DNA from: an uncultured Ruminococcus sp.
Lineage (GTDB): Bacteria; Bacillota; Clostridia; Oscillospirales; Acutalibacteraceae
NCBI GenBank assembly: GCA_902772795.1
Contig: CACYBZ010000386.1
Span: 1 to 16,799 of the forward strand
Direction: 5' to 3'
DNA length: 16,799 nt
Of this stretch, positions 6,557 through 13,934 are shown piece by piece. The notes under the pieces were generated by a model. It ran no database searches and had not been told where the DNA came from. It saw nothing but the letters and a program-made list of their open reading frames with translations. Both the position numbers and the translations under genes were made by a program. The number at the start of each line of letters is the position of its first letter. Position 1 is the first letter of the stretch.

Positions 6557-7375
6557 TCAATGAACAAATAAATAACGGCGTTTTTGAAAATATTTAAAAT
6601 TACACAGAAAAAATACTCCGCTCACAGCCAGATAGCCTATCAAATAGCCTATCATATAGGGAATATCGAAAGTTTCACTGACAATACAATAAGAAGTCAG
6701 CCAATAAATTACACTTACAATGATGTTCCCTATTTGGAATCCATACAATACTAACGGAGCTTTTCTTTTACGTTGTGACATTGACACAATGGTTATACCT
6801 CCCAGTACCATGGCAATCAACGCCCAGATTCCTGCCAAAATATCAATCACTTGAAGTGACTTGTATACTGCATACACAAGTTCCTTATTATCTCCATAAT
6901 CTGAGCCTGTAAAAAATGATATTGCTCTACCTAAATTATACAGCATTCCCAAAGGCAAACCTACATAAATTAAAAACTTATACCACTTCATTGGAAGATA
7001 ATTGCCAACAGGAATGTTCCCAAAATTCTGTTGAGGGTAAAAATTCTGATAACCAGGATACATTCCGTTGGGAGTATTCTGATAACCGGGATATGTTCCG
7101 TTGGGAGTATTCTGATAACCGGGATATGTTCCGTTGGGAGTATTCTGATAACCGGGATACATTCCGTTAGGAGTATTCTGATAACCGGGATACATTCCGT
7201 TAGGAGTATTCTGATAACCGGGATACGCTGTATTATTTGTTGAATTCCGTTGTCCGTTATCATTTTCATCTGAAGTAACAGAGAAACTGTTTTCCTGTTG
7301 CCTGACAGAATTTCCGCAATTCAGACAATAGACGGTATTTTCCGAAATATCACTACCACACTTCTGACAAATCAT
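6557..7375 (-). CDS. zinc-ribbon membrane protein with YPGYQNTPNG repeats
   Basis: A 272-residue protein in three parts. Residues 3-20 form a zinc ribbon with two CxxC knuckles (Cys3, Cys6, Cys17, Cys20), common at the N-terminus of Firmicute membrane proteins. Residues 51-112 hold five full copies and one partial copy of the 11-residue repeat YPGYQNTPNG(M/T), flexible and rich in Pro, Gly, Asn and Tyr. Residues 130-260 contain four hydrophobic segments with a basic QRKRK loop in the middle. The zinc ribbon and repeat region are probably cytoplasmic and may bind a partner. The start is ATG 7375, the only suitable one, but its AGGAG (7391-7395) is 15 nt away, longer than usual. It has a perfect consensus promoter and strong terminator, so it is a separate unit from the HtrA-like gene upstream. 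The function is unknown. Confidence 0.82.
   Translation of the reverse strand: MICQKCGSDISENTVYCLNCGNSVRQQENSFSVTSDENDNGQRNSTNNTAYPGYQNTPNGMYPGYQNTPNGMYPGYQNTPNGTYPGYQNTPNGTYPGYQNTPNGMYPGYQNFYPQQNFGNIPVGNYLPMKWYKFLIYVGLPLGMLYNLGRAISFFTGSDYGDNKELVYAVYKSLQVIDILAGIWALIAMVLGGITIVSMSQRKRKAPLVLYGFQIGNIIVSVIYWLTSYCIVSETFDIPYMIGYLIGYLAVSGVFFLCNFKYFQKRRYLFVH
7043..7225. repeat. 33-bp in-frame tandem repeat in the zinc-ribbon gene
   Basis: Five full units and a partial sixth of a 33-bp repeat encode YPGYQNTPNG(M/T). The units are almost identical at the DNA level and differ mainly at the Met/Thr codon and a few third positions. This points to recent expansion and likely copy-number variation between strains. 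Confidence 0.9.
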
Positions 7376-7419
7376 AAACCTTATAACACTCTCCTCAAAA
7401 CGATAACATAGTGTGTGTC

Positions 7420-7448
7420 ATTATAATTATAGCAATGTGCTATGTCAA
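7420..7448 (-). promoter_or_regulatory. perfect consensus promoter of the zinc-ribbon gene
   Basis: On the minus strand, TTGACA (7448-7443) and TATAAT (7425-7420) are separated by exactly 17 bp, a full match to the sigma-A consensus. The spacer contains the inverted repeat TAGCA/TGCTA, which could be an operator. The predicted start is near 7413, which leaves a leader of about 38 nt. Confidence 0.85.
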
Positions 7449-7478
7449 TCATTTTCTGAAATTTATCTTGAACAAGCA

Positions 7479-7494
7479 GACAAATATATTTGTC
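7479..7494. promoter_or_regulatory. 16-bp perfect palindrome between the HtrA-like and zinc-ribbon genes
   Basis: GACAAATATATTTGTC reads the same on both strands. It lies about 30 bp upstream of the zinc-ribbon gene's -35 and 28 bp after the HtrA-like stop. It could be a dimeric regulator site or the stem of a weak terminator. There is no U-tract after it on either strand, so an operator is slightly favoured. Confidence 0.35.
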
Positions 7495-7521
7495 GCTAAA
7501 GAGGCATACCCTTTATACAAT

Positions 7522-9369
7522 TCAGTCACCAATAAGCACAACATTTACAGTCAGGTAATCTTTTTCGTTGTTGTTTTGGGAATCTGTTCGACAAAGTGTA
7601 ACAGTAACAGTATCGCCAACAGCATAATTATCAAGAACAGAAAACAGTTGATAAAAAGAATGTATTTCCACTCCGTCTATTTTTGTAATGACATCACCTG
7701 TTTTGACTTTTGTATTGTGAAAAGGACTGTCATTATCAATCTGCTTGATTTCAATGCCTGATACTTTATTGGTAGATTTAGCCATAGCTTCTGAAACTTC
7801 TTGTCCGACAATACCCAGTCGAGGACGGTCTTTTACGATACCGTGTTTAATGAGGCTGTCAGCGATTTCTTTCACAGTAACACTTGGGATAGCAAATCCC
7901 ATTCCCTCATACTGTGTGTCAACGATTTTGATAGTATTGATTCCCACTACCTGACCGTTGAGTGTAGCAAGAGGTCCTCCTGAATTTCCTGGATTGATAG
8001 CGGTATCCGTCTGAATATAGGCATTGGCATTTCCAGAAAGCGTGCGGTTGAGAGCTGACACAATTCCTTTGGTAATGGAACTGGAATAACTGCTCCCTCC
8101 CGGACTGCCTATAGCCACCACATCCTGTCCAACCTTGAGATTATCCGAACTGGTAAATTCTGCGGGAAAAAAATGATTGCTTTCCGAACATTTCAGCACA
8201 GCGATATCCGTTCTGGTATCATTTCCCACCACTACGGCAGAAAAAACATCACTGTCTTTAGTAGTAATATAAACCTTACTTTGACTATCATTGTTAATCA
8301 CATGACTGTTAGTTACAATATAGCCATCTTCGCTAATAACGATTCCTGTCCCCTCCAAATACGGCGTTCCGGTCTGAGGGGTATATTCATTTTTATACAC
8401 AGAAACAGAAACAACACTCACAGATAATTTTTCATAAGCCTTTTCGGTAGAACCCGATGACGTATCCAATTTTTCCAGTAAAATTTCAGGACCATTTGGG
8501 TCAGCATATTTTCCAATAATATTAGAAGATGATTTATCTTCGTTGTTCTGACTGCCATCATCAGGCACCTGATATTGTTTAAAGAAATCCTCCCAACTGA
8601 AGTTCTCTTTACTTTTTGCATTGGCGGAACTCCACCAAAACAAAGCCACTGTTAAGGCTATCGCCATAGTAATAATAACAACAATCAGCAATTTCACTGA
8701 CAATGCCATTTTTCTTTTTGGGGCAGGTCCTTTTATTGCATAGTACCACCGTCCATTAATGTAATGTGTTTTTGCTCCATAAGGAACAGGTGTACCATTG
8801 TAATAGGGGTAATATGTCACACCAGGGTCAAACTGCTGTTCATAGGGATTATTATATTCGACAGTATTCTTTGAAACTGCAGAAACAGTATGTTGTTGCC
8901 AATAAGAGTTATCAGAATTCTGCGGTGGGTAATTTTGACCCGATGGCTGTTGTGGAATATTCATTTGTGCATAGTTCTGGTGTAATGGTTGTTGTGGGAT
9001 ATTCGTCTGTGAATAGTTCTGGTTTAAAGGCTGTTGTGGGATATTTGTCTGTGAATAATTCTGGTTTAACGGCTGTTGCGGAATATTCGCCTGTGAATAG
9101 TTCTGGTTTGACGGCTGTTGCGGAATATTCGCCTGTGAATAATTCTGATTTAACGGCTGTTGCGGAATATTCGCCTGTGAATAGTTCTGGTTTAACGGCT
9201 GTTGCGGAATATTCGCCTGTGAATAATTCTGGTTTAACGGCTGTTGCGGAACTTCAGCTTGGTTAGGTTTCTGAACAGATGTATGGAATAGTGTTGGTGT
9301 ACTCTGAAAATTATTAGAAATTTTCATATCATTAGTTGAATTATTGTTTTCATCAGTAAAATTCATCAT
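7522..9369 (-). CDS. membrane-anchored HtrA-like serine protease (S1C) with repeat-rich N-terminus
   Basis: A 615-residue trypsin-like protease with one PDZ domain. It presumably degrades or checks misfolded proteins outside the membrane. I chose ATG 9369 because GGAG (ending 9378) is 8 nt upstream; the GTG at 9375 would be only 2 nt away. Numbered from that ATG, residues 46-143 are seven copies of NQNYSQ(A/T)NIPQQPL, followed by a Tyr-rich stretch. A single membrane segment, LLIVVIITMAIALTVALFWW, spans about 223-246. The catalytic triad is His356 (TNSHVI), Asp388 (TDIAVLK) and Ser463 (GNSGGPL). The PDZ domain is near 515-605 (RPRLGI...GIEIKQI...GDVITKIDG). Triad and PDZ are intact. The cytoplasmic repeat domain of about 140 residues is unusual for the family. 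It lies 35 nt after the GtrII-like gene and is probably co-transcribed with it. Confidence 0.92.
   Translation of the reverse strand: MMNFTDENNNSTNDMKISNNFQSTPTLFHTSVQKPNQAEVPQQPLNQNYSQANIPQQPLNQNYSQANIPQQPLNQNYSQANIPQQPSNQNYSQANIPQQPLNQNYSQTNIPQQPLNQNYSQTNIPQQPLHQNYAQMNIPQQPSGQNYPPQNSDNSYWQQHTVSAVSKNTVEYNNPYEQQFDPGVTYYPYYNGTPVPYGAKTHYINGRWYYAIKGPAPKRKMALSVKLLIVVIITMAIALTVALFWWSSANAKSKENFSWEDFFKQYQVPDDGSQNNEDKSSSNIIGKYADPNGPEILLEKLDTSSGSTEKAYEKLSVSVVSVSVYKNEYTPQTGTPYLEGTGIVISEDGYIVTNSHVINNDSQSKVYITTKDSDVFSAVVVGNDTRTDIAVLKCSESNHFFPAEFTSSDNLKVGQDVVAIGSPGGSSYSSSITKGIVSALNRTLSGNANAYIQTDTAINPGNSGGPLATLNGQVVGINTIKIVDTQYEGMGFAIPSVTVKEIADSLIKHGIVKDRPRLGIVGQEVSEAMAKSTNKVSGIEIKQIDNDSPFHNTKVKTGDVITKIDGVEIHSFYQLFSVLDNYAVGDTVTVTLCRTDSQNNNEKDYLTVNVVLIGD
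8941..9234. repeat. 42-bp in-frame tandem repeat in the protease gene
   Basis: Seven consecutive 42-bp units (294 bp) encode the 14-residue repeat NQNYSQANIPQQPL and close variants, with degenerate half-units on both sides. The four central copies are nearly identical in DNA, while the copies near 8941 have diverged. This fits growth by slippage or unequal recombination. The long open frames on the opposite strand here are a by-product of the repeat. Confidence 0.92.
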
Positions 9370-9404
9370 AATCACTTCTCCATAATAATTTTATTGAATA
9401 ATAT

Positions 9405-10967
9405 TTACTCATTGCCTAATTTCACTACAATAAAATCATCTATATTGCTTATTGAATTATTGTAAGGATACACTGACATATCGACAAATTTTTTTGTATT
9501 TTTTATTTTTGAAATTTCCTCCTCTGAAGCAAATTTTACATCAAAACCTATATAATTAATAATATACTGTTCTTTTGAGTAAATATTCGCATCAAAAGAA
9601 CTGACACCTGTAATTTCCTTTGTATAATTCAAACGATAAAAATACGGAATATATTTGTCAGTTTTTCCAATGAAAGCAACTTTGCTGTTTTCCTTAAACT
9701 CTGGCATAGATTTAATTTGTGTGACCACTGTGCTATAAAAAGAGAACACTTGTTTATCGCTTATATATAGAAGAAAATAAGCATGATTTGCCACTATCAT
9801 ATTACTCACAGATATACCTAAAAGTAAAACTGTTGATAAGTTTTTGATTAAAGTTGCAACATTGAAAAATCTTTTTTCTTTCAATCTTTCAACCAACATA
9901 GCAATAAAAAGCAGTCCATAAATCAACGAAAGAAACATTCTAGTTGAAAGAACATCTGTTTTTACAACCAAATATATACAGTTCATTGCTAACGGTAACA
10001 GGATTACGCCTAAAACAAAAAGCACCTTATTTATTACTACTTCCAATGATTTAACCGTAAATACACATAAAACAGCTAAAACTATACTCAACATGTCGTA
10101 ACATAGAACACCGAAACGACTCACTGTGACTCCATAATGACCATAAAACCATGTTTTAATAAAAATTTTGTAAATATTCACAATTTTGCCGAATAAATCC
10201 ACAACAGAAAAACTGATTCTGTCTGTTGCATATTCTCCCAGTTCAGCATCATATAATATTAAAAACAGTGTATTTATGAGGTAATATGTACATAATGCTA
10301 CAGATGTTACTATTAGAAAAATAAAAATCTTTTTTATATACTCTCGTATGTTCTGATTTTCGTCCATCACTTCTCCCATCATCAACAGCAGAAACAATCC
10401 ACATGACATAGTAATCATCGTCTGATATAAACTAACAGATAACATCATTAAAATTACGGATAAAATCAGATTTTTTACACCACTAATCTTAATCAAATAA
10501 ATGGCTATTACTGAACAAAACAAAGCAATCATATACACACAACTGGTAAACATATATGTAAATATATCTACAATAGACGATGCCGAAACAAATACAGCAC
10601 CTAATAAAAATTGTAATACAGGTTCTTTGATTTTGACAACAGAACACATTATACAAACTGATATGGCGATTAACAAAATATTTGTTAATCCGTATAACCA
10701 CGGTACAGAAACATTAAATCCCAGAAGTTTAAACAGTTCAAGCCCCCAACGACCAGATGTTACTGTTGTTCCAAGATTAAACAATGACCTCACATCATCA
10801 TGATTCGGAATTTTATTTAGTATAAAGAAAGCATGTGCCACGAATCCAAAAACAAAACAAGAAATAAATACACTTTTATACTCTTTGATTTTATCTCTTA
10901 TCACAAAATAACTATTAACCAAAAAATAATCGGATTTTTTTAATGATATGACATCATTATTTTTCAT
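9405..10967 (-). CDS. GtrII-like glucosyltransferase family membrane protein
   Basis: A 520-residue polytopic membrane protein, about eleven to twelve hydrophobic segments from residue 33 to 410, followed by a soluble C-terminal region of about 110 residues. The signature near residues 54-82, NHDDVRSLFNLGTTVTSGRWGLELFKLLG, with an Asp-Asp pair in the first extracytoplasmic loop and a downstream GRW, matches the GtrII/Gtr-type transferases. These move a sugar from a lipid-linked donor onto a surface glycan or lipid. The start is well supported, with GAGGAG at 10975-10980, 7 nt before ATG. It is the first gene of a likely two-gene unit with the HtrA-like protease. No lipid-sugar synthase or flippase gene, usual partners of Gtr systems, is adjacent. 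Its acceptor is unknown. Confidence 0.78.
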   Translation of the reverse strand: MKNNDVISLKKSDYFLVNSYFVIRDKIKEYKSVFISCFVFGFVAHAFFILNKIPNHDDVRSLFNLGTTVTSGRWGLELFKLLGFNVSVPWLYGLTNILLIAISVCIMCSVVKIKEPVLQFLLGAVFVSASSIVDIFTYMFTSCVYMIALFCSVIAIYLIKISGVKNLILSVILMMLSVSLYQTMITMSCGLFLLLMMGEVMDENQNIREYIKKIFIFLIVTSVALCTYYLINTLFLILYDAELGEYATDRISFSVVDLFGKIVNIYKIFIKTWFYGHYGVTVSRFGVLCYDMLSIVLAVLCVFTVKSLEVVINKVLFVLGVILLPLAMNCIYLVVKTDVLSTRMFLSLIYGLLFIAMLVERLKEKRFFNVATLIKNLSTVLLLGISVSNMIVANHAYFLLYISDKQVFSFYSTVVTQIKSMPEFKENSKVAFIGKTDKYIPYFYRLNYTKEITGVSSFDANIYSKEQYIINYIGFDVKFASEEEISKIKNTKKFVDMSVYPYNNSISNIDDFIVVKLGNE

Positions 10968-11210
10968 ATTTTTTCTCCTCTTATAAAAAATCAGCTACTG
11001 TATCAGTATTTTTAAATATTGTTCTATATAATGAGCAAATTTGAAAAGTGGGACAAACATTTGTCATTATGACCACAGTGAGAAATCTTTTTGAAACCCT
11101 TCACTTCGCTTAGGGTAACAAACATCGTATATTTATTGTGCATAATCACGAAAAACAATATATTTGTTCATTTATAGTATTACCTTTAATGGTTAGGATA
11201 CCAGAACTAT
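10968..11210. other. intergenic region with two repeat fragments
   Basis: This 243-bp gap between the GtrII-like and histidine kinase genes, both on the minus strand, holds no gene. It contains GAAAAGTGGGACAAA at 11043-11057, a piece of the hairpin block found at 12874-12889 with one A fewer. It also contains the second copy of the dispersed repeat at 11096-11174. I see no convincing terminator for the kinase gene and no clear consensus promoter for the GtrII-like gene. Confidence 0.6.
11096..11174. repeat. dispersed intergenic repeat, copy B
   Basis: This is the same-orientation partner of 26-103, about 11 kb apart. The first 60 positions differ at 7 places, and a 27-bp core around ATTTATTGTGCATAATCACG is identical. 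It lies 36 bp downstream of the kinase stop codon (minus strand), whereas copy A lies upstream of a promoter, so the two share no gene context. Confidence 0.75.
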
Positions 11211-12785
11211 TTAATCATCTATATTGTGTTCTTCTATGGTTTCAGCAGTAGAAAGAATCGTACCGTCCGAACTGACAACGGGAACAGTACCATTTTTCTT
11301 CTTGCTGAAGATATGCTTGGTACCAGAGGTTTTATCTTTAGGAAGCCATAAGGTAAAACGGCAATATTCATCAACCACACTTTGTGCAGTAATATCTCCG
11401 CCGTGAAGGTGCATGATAGTTTTGACAATGTATAATCCCAGTCCCATACCGTTTTTATCCTGACTTCTGGACTTATCCGTTTTGTAGAAACGTTCAAAGA
11501 TATGCATCAGTTCATCAGCTTCTATACCTTGACCGCTGTTCTGAATTTCCAGTTCTGTGTGGTCAGGGTAGTCCGTGAGATGAACCTGAATATAGCCGCC
11601 CTTATCAACGAACTTGACAGCATTTTCAAAAAGATTGTAAACCACCTGATAAATAAGGTCAGGGTCGCCATCGACAGTAACTGGTGTTGTACAGGTTTCC
11701 AGTCCACGGATATCAATATGACGCTGTTCAATTTTCTGTTCAAAGGTGAGCAAAGTAGAAATAACGACATCGGAAAGATTAAACGGTTGTTTATTCAACC
11801 GCAGTTCCCCGTTGTCGATACGGGAAAGGGAAAGCATAGAGGCAACCAAACGGGAAAGTCGTTTGACTTCCGTAGAAACAATCCGCAGATACTGTCTTTG
11901 CTTATTCTGTGGGATTGTACCGTCAAGAATACCGTCAATAAAACCGGCAATAGTAGTCATAGGAGTTTTGAGTTCATGAGAAACATTAGCAATAAAATTA
12001 CGTCTGGTTGTTTCTGAAATGGAAAGGGAATCCGCCATCTCATTGAAGCTTTTAGCCAGCGTACCGACTTCGCTGTCAGAAGTAACGGGAACTCTGACAG
12101 AGAAATCACCGTTGGCAAGTTTTTTTGCTGCGATAGACATTTGTTTTAATGGTTTAATCATCTTGAAAGAGAAAAACCAGATAATACAGGAAACGATAGC
12201 AAAAGTAGCCACAGAGGCATAAAAAAAGATTTTGGTAATTTCGCCTTTGAAAGTCGAGAATGTTCCCATATCGGTAGCCGTAAAGACAATACCTGTAATT
12301 TCCTGTCGTGAGCCGACATCGGTAATGATAGGGACACCTGCCACAAACTGTGGTTCGTCATACATATCCCCCAGCGTACTTTTGATAAAAACCTCATTTC
12401 GTGAAGACCGCTGACCAATATCATCAGGAACAGCATATTTTCTATGGCGACATCTGCCACTTTCACTGCACAAAAGGGTGTTACCTTTGGTATCGGTAAT
12501 AAAAACGTCGGCATTGATACTTGACGCAATAGTCTGCATAACACCGGAAAGCCAGCTTGTTTCGGTGTCACCTATATGGACGTTGTTGTTGACCATAACG
12601 GTTTGTTCTGAAACAAGTTGAGAAACACGCTGAGCATTTTCAATCAGGAGGTCTTTTTTCTCTGTGTCAGAATACCTTGCCACAAAAAACACCAGCATTG
12701 TTCCCAGAATAATAAAACTGACAAGCACAATCACCAGACTGACCGTCAGATACTGTGCAAACAGACTTTTCTTGCCTGTCACCAT
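11211..12785 (-). CDS. sensor histidine kinase with HAMP domain
   Basis: A 524-residue membrane histidine kinase. The order is: membrane segment 1 (about 13-36), an extracytoplasmic sensor of about 145 residues (37-183; it has VFITDTKGN, as in PAS/Cache-like sensors, and a CSESGRC pair of cysteines), membrane segment 2 (186-209), HAMP (210-255), HisKA with phospho-acceptor His270 in NVSHELKTP, and HATPase with N-box NLFENAVKF (384-392), G1 NSGQG (416-420) and G2 GMGLG (446-450). The usual G1 Asp (DxGxG) is Asn416 here, a variation known in some active kinases. A Lys- and Thr-rich tail of about 40 residues follows. GGGGGAG (12794-12800) sits 8 nt before ATG. It follows the response regulator after a 154-nt gap filled with hairpins. 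The signal is unknown, probably envelope-related. Confidence 0.93.
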   Translation of the reverse strand: MVTGKKSLFAQYLTVSLVIVLVSFIILGTMLVFFVARYSDTEKKDLLIENAQRVSQLVSEQTVMVNNNVHIGDTETSWLSGVMQTIASSINADVFITDTKGNTLLCSESGRCRHRKYAVPDDIGQRSSRNEVFIKSTLGDMYDEPQFVAGVPIITDVGSRQEITGIVFTATDMGTFSTFKGEITKIFFYASVATFAIVSCIIWFFSFKMIKPLKQMSIAAKKLANGDFSVRVPVTSDSEVGTLAKSFNEMADSLSISETTRRNFIANVSHELKTPMTTIAGFIDGILDGTIPQNKQRQYLRIVSTEVKRLSRLVASMLSLSRIDNGELRLNKQPFNLSDVVISTLLTFEQKIEQRHIDIRGLETCTTPVTVDGDPDLIYQVVYNLFENAVKFVDKGGYIQVHLTDYPDHTELEIQNSGQGIEADELMHIFERFYKTDKSRSQDKNGMGLGLYIVKTIMHLHGGDITAQSVVDEYCRFTLWLPKDKTSGTKHIFSKKKNGTVPVVSSDGTILSTAETIEEHNIDD

Positions 12786-12812
12786 GAAAAGAACTCCCCC
12801 TCAATGTTTGTG

Positions 12813-12922
12813 TTTAAGGGCTTTGCCCTTAAAAATCCCACGAGGGGCGTTGCCCCTCGGCCTACCCACTTTTGAAAAAGTGGGACAAAACTTCTGATGA
12901 AAATTTGCAGTAGCAAATTTTC
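12813..12922. repeat. block of four consecutive perfect hairpins between regulator and kinase
   Basis: Four perfect inverted repeats stand side by side: TTTAAGGGC/GCCCTTAAA (12813-12833, 3-nt loop), CGAGGGGC/GCCCCTCG (12841-12859, 3-nt loop), CCCACTTTT/AAAAGTGGG (12865-12884, 2-nt loop) and GAAAATTTGC/GCAAATTTTC (12899-12922, 4-nt loop). None is followed by a U-tract on the minus strand, so they are poor terminators. A fragment recurs at 11043-11057, suggesting a mosaic mobile or dispersed element. In the operon transcript it could stabilise the regulator mRNA or lower kinase expression. Confidence 0.85.
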
Positions 12923-12939
12923 AGGGAAATAACATTTTA

Positions 12940-13632
12940 CTACTCTTTGACTTCAAATTTATAACCGACACCCCAGACAGTTTTCAGTTCCCATTGTTCA
13001 GATACACCGTCAATTTTTTCACGCAGTCTTTTAACATGGACATCAACTGTCCGGGAATCACCGTAATAATCAAATCCCCATACTTCGTCAAGCAACTGGT
13101 CACGGGTAAAAACTCTGTTGGGGTTGCTTGCCAGATGGTATAACAGTTCCAGTTCTTTTGGAGGTGTGTCAATGGTAATACCTTTGACTTTCAGTTCATA
13201 ATTGGTAAGGTTGACAGAGAGTTTATCCCATGTGACCAGTTTGATATCAGGTTCATCAGGAACAGCTGTACGTCTTAAAACGGCATGCACTCTGGCAACA
13301 ATTTCCTTCGCTTCAAAAGGTTTTACGACATAATCATCAGCACCGAGTTCCAAACCAAGTACTTTATCAAATACTTCACCCTTTGCTGTCAGCATGATAA
13401 TCGGTACATTCGATGTTTTTCTGATTTCCCGACATACCTGCCAGCCGTCAAGTTCAGGAAGCATAATATCCAGTAAAATCAGATCAGGTGTTTCCTGTTC
13501 AAACTTCTTGATAGCCTGCGTTCCTGTATGAGCTATCACCGTATCAAAACCGTCTTTCTCTATGTAAAGACGCAACAGTTCGCATATATTCGTATCATCA
13601 TCAACAATTAAAATTTTTCTTGTTTTATTCAT
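12940..13632 (-). CDS. OmpR/PhoB family response regulator
   Basis: A 230-residue two-domain regulator. The receiver domain occupies 1-120, with acidic pocket Asp11-Asp13, phospho-acceptor Asp55 (ILLDIMLPE), conserved Thr in IIMLTAKG and Lys in VVKPF. The C-terminal winged helix (about 130-228) shows the family's PPKELELLYHL, VFTRDQLLDEVWG and SRTVDVHVKRLREK signatures. I chose ATG 13632, not the earlier ATG at 13770: AAGGAGG (13643-13649) lies 10 nt upstream, MNKTRKILIVDDD is the expected domain start, and a promoter lies within the longer frame. It is the first gene of the unit and presumably receives phosphate from the kinase at 11211-12785. Confidence 0.95.
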   Translation of the reverse strand: MNKTRKILIVDDDTNICELLRLYIEKDGFDTVIAHTGTQAIKKFEQETPDLILLDIMLPELDGWQVCREIRKTSNVPIIMLTAKGEVFDKVLGLELGADDYVVKPFEAKEIVARVHAVLRRTAVPDEPDIKLVTWDKLSVNLTNYELKVKGITIDTPPKELELLYHLASNPNRVFTRDQLLDEVWGFDYYGDSRTVDVHVKRLREKIDGVSEQWELKTVWGVGYKFEVKE

Positions 13633-13669
13633 AAAAAAGAAGCCTCCTTCAATGAAATATTGGTTTAAC

Positions 13670-13713
13670 CCGTGTGACACGGTTATTATAACACAATTCT
13701 CACAGTTTGTATA
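13670..13713 (-). promoter_or_regulatory. promoter with operator-like palindrome for the two-component system
   Basis: On the minus strand, the -35 is TATACA (13713-13708) and the -10 is TATAAT (13690-13685), with 17-bp spacing and TG of an extended -10 (13693-13692). Directly downstream, covering the expected start near 13678, is a 13-bp perfect palindrome CCGTGTGACACGG (13670-13682). A site there would block initiation if bound, or form a small 5' hairpin in the mRNA. OmpR-type regulators usually bind direct repeats, so a different regulator is more likely. Confidence 0.6.
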
Positions 13714-13875
13714 CATTATAAAATATTGTGATGGGAAATTAATGAACAAAATAAAAATTATAGATGACATTTCTTATACCACTGTATAAGATTTTTTACC
13801 TTTCTTGAAAGAATCAACAGGTATCTGTTTTGTAACCAAATATTCAAAATACATATTTATTTTGAACGTGGTTTA

Positions 13876-13884
13876 TGATATAAT
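13876..13884 (+). promoter_or_regulatory. extended -10 promoter of the HAD gene
   Basis: TGATATAAT combines a perfect -10 (13879-13884) with the extended TG. The -35 region is poor (TTTATT at 17-bp spacing). The predicted start is near 13891, about 44 nt before the ATG. The rest of the 300-bp gap between 13633 and 13934 holds only this promoter and the divergent regulator promoter. Confidence 0.55.
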
Positions 13885-13934
13885 GAGTATAAGTTCAGTA
13901 CAAAAAAATCAAATATTGTCACTCAGGAGGAAAT

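Noticed and set aside
7031..7243. Possible CRISPR-like array from regularly spaced repeats (also 8941-9234)
   Set aside because: The repeats are contiguous, without unique spacers, and encode clean 11- and 14-residue protein repeats in frame.
8766..9266. A 166-codon open frame on the plus strand across the protease repeats
   Set aside because: It is antisense to the in-frame 42-bp repeats. The repeat copies one open stretch many times, it has no ribosome binding site or family match, and the minus-strand protease is intact.
11502..12017. A 171-codon plus-strand frame opposite the histidine kinase
   Set aside because: It is antisense to conserved HisKA/HATPase motifs, has no family match, and is a typical shadow frame.
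12813..12922. Hairpin block as an ordinary intrinsic terminator after the regulator
   Set aside because: None of the four stems is followed by a U-tract on the transcribed strand, and one hairpin would be enough for termination.
12940..13770. Longer response regulator starting at ATG 13770
   Set aside because: The extra 46 residues precede the canonical receiver start, include a promoter and palindrome, and lack a ribosome binding site. AAGGAGG precedes ATG 13632.
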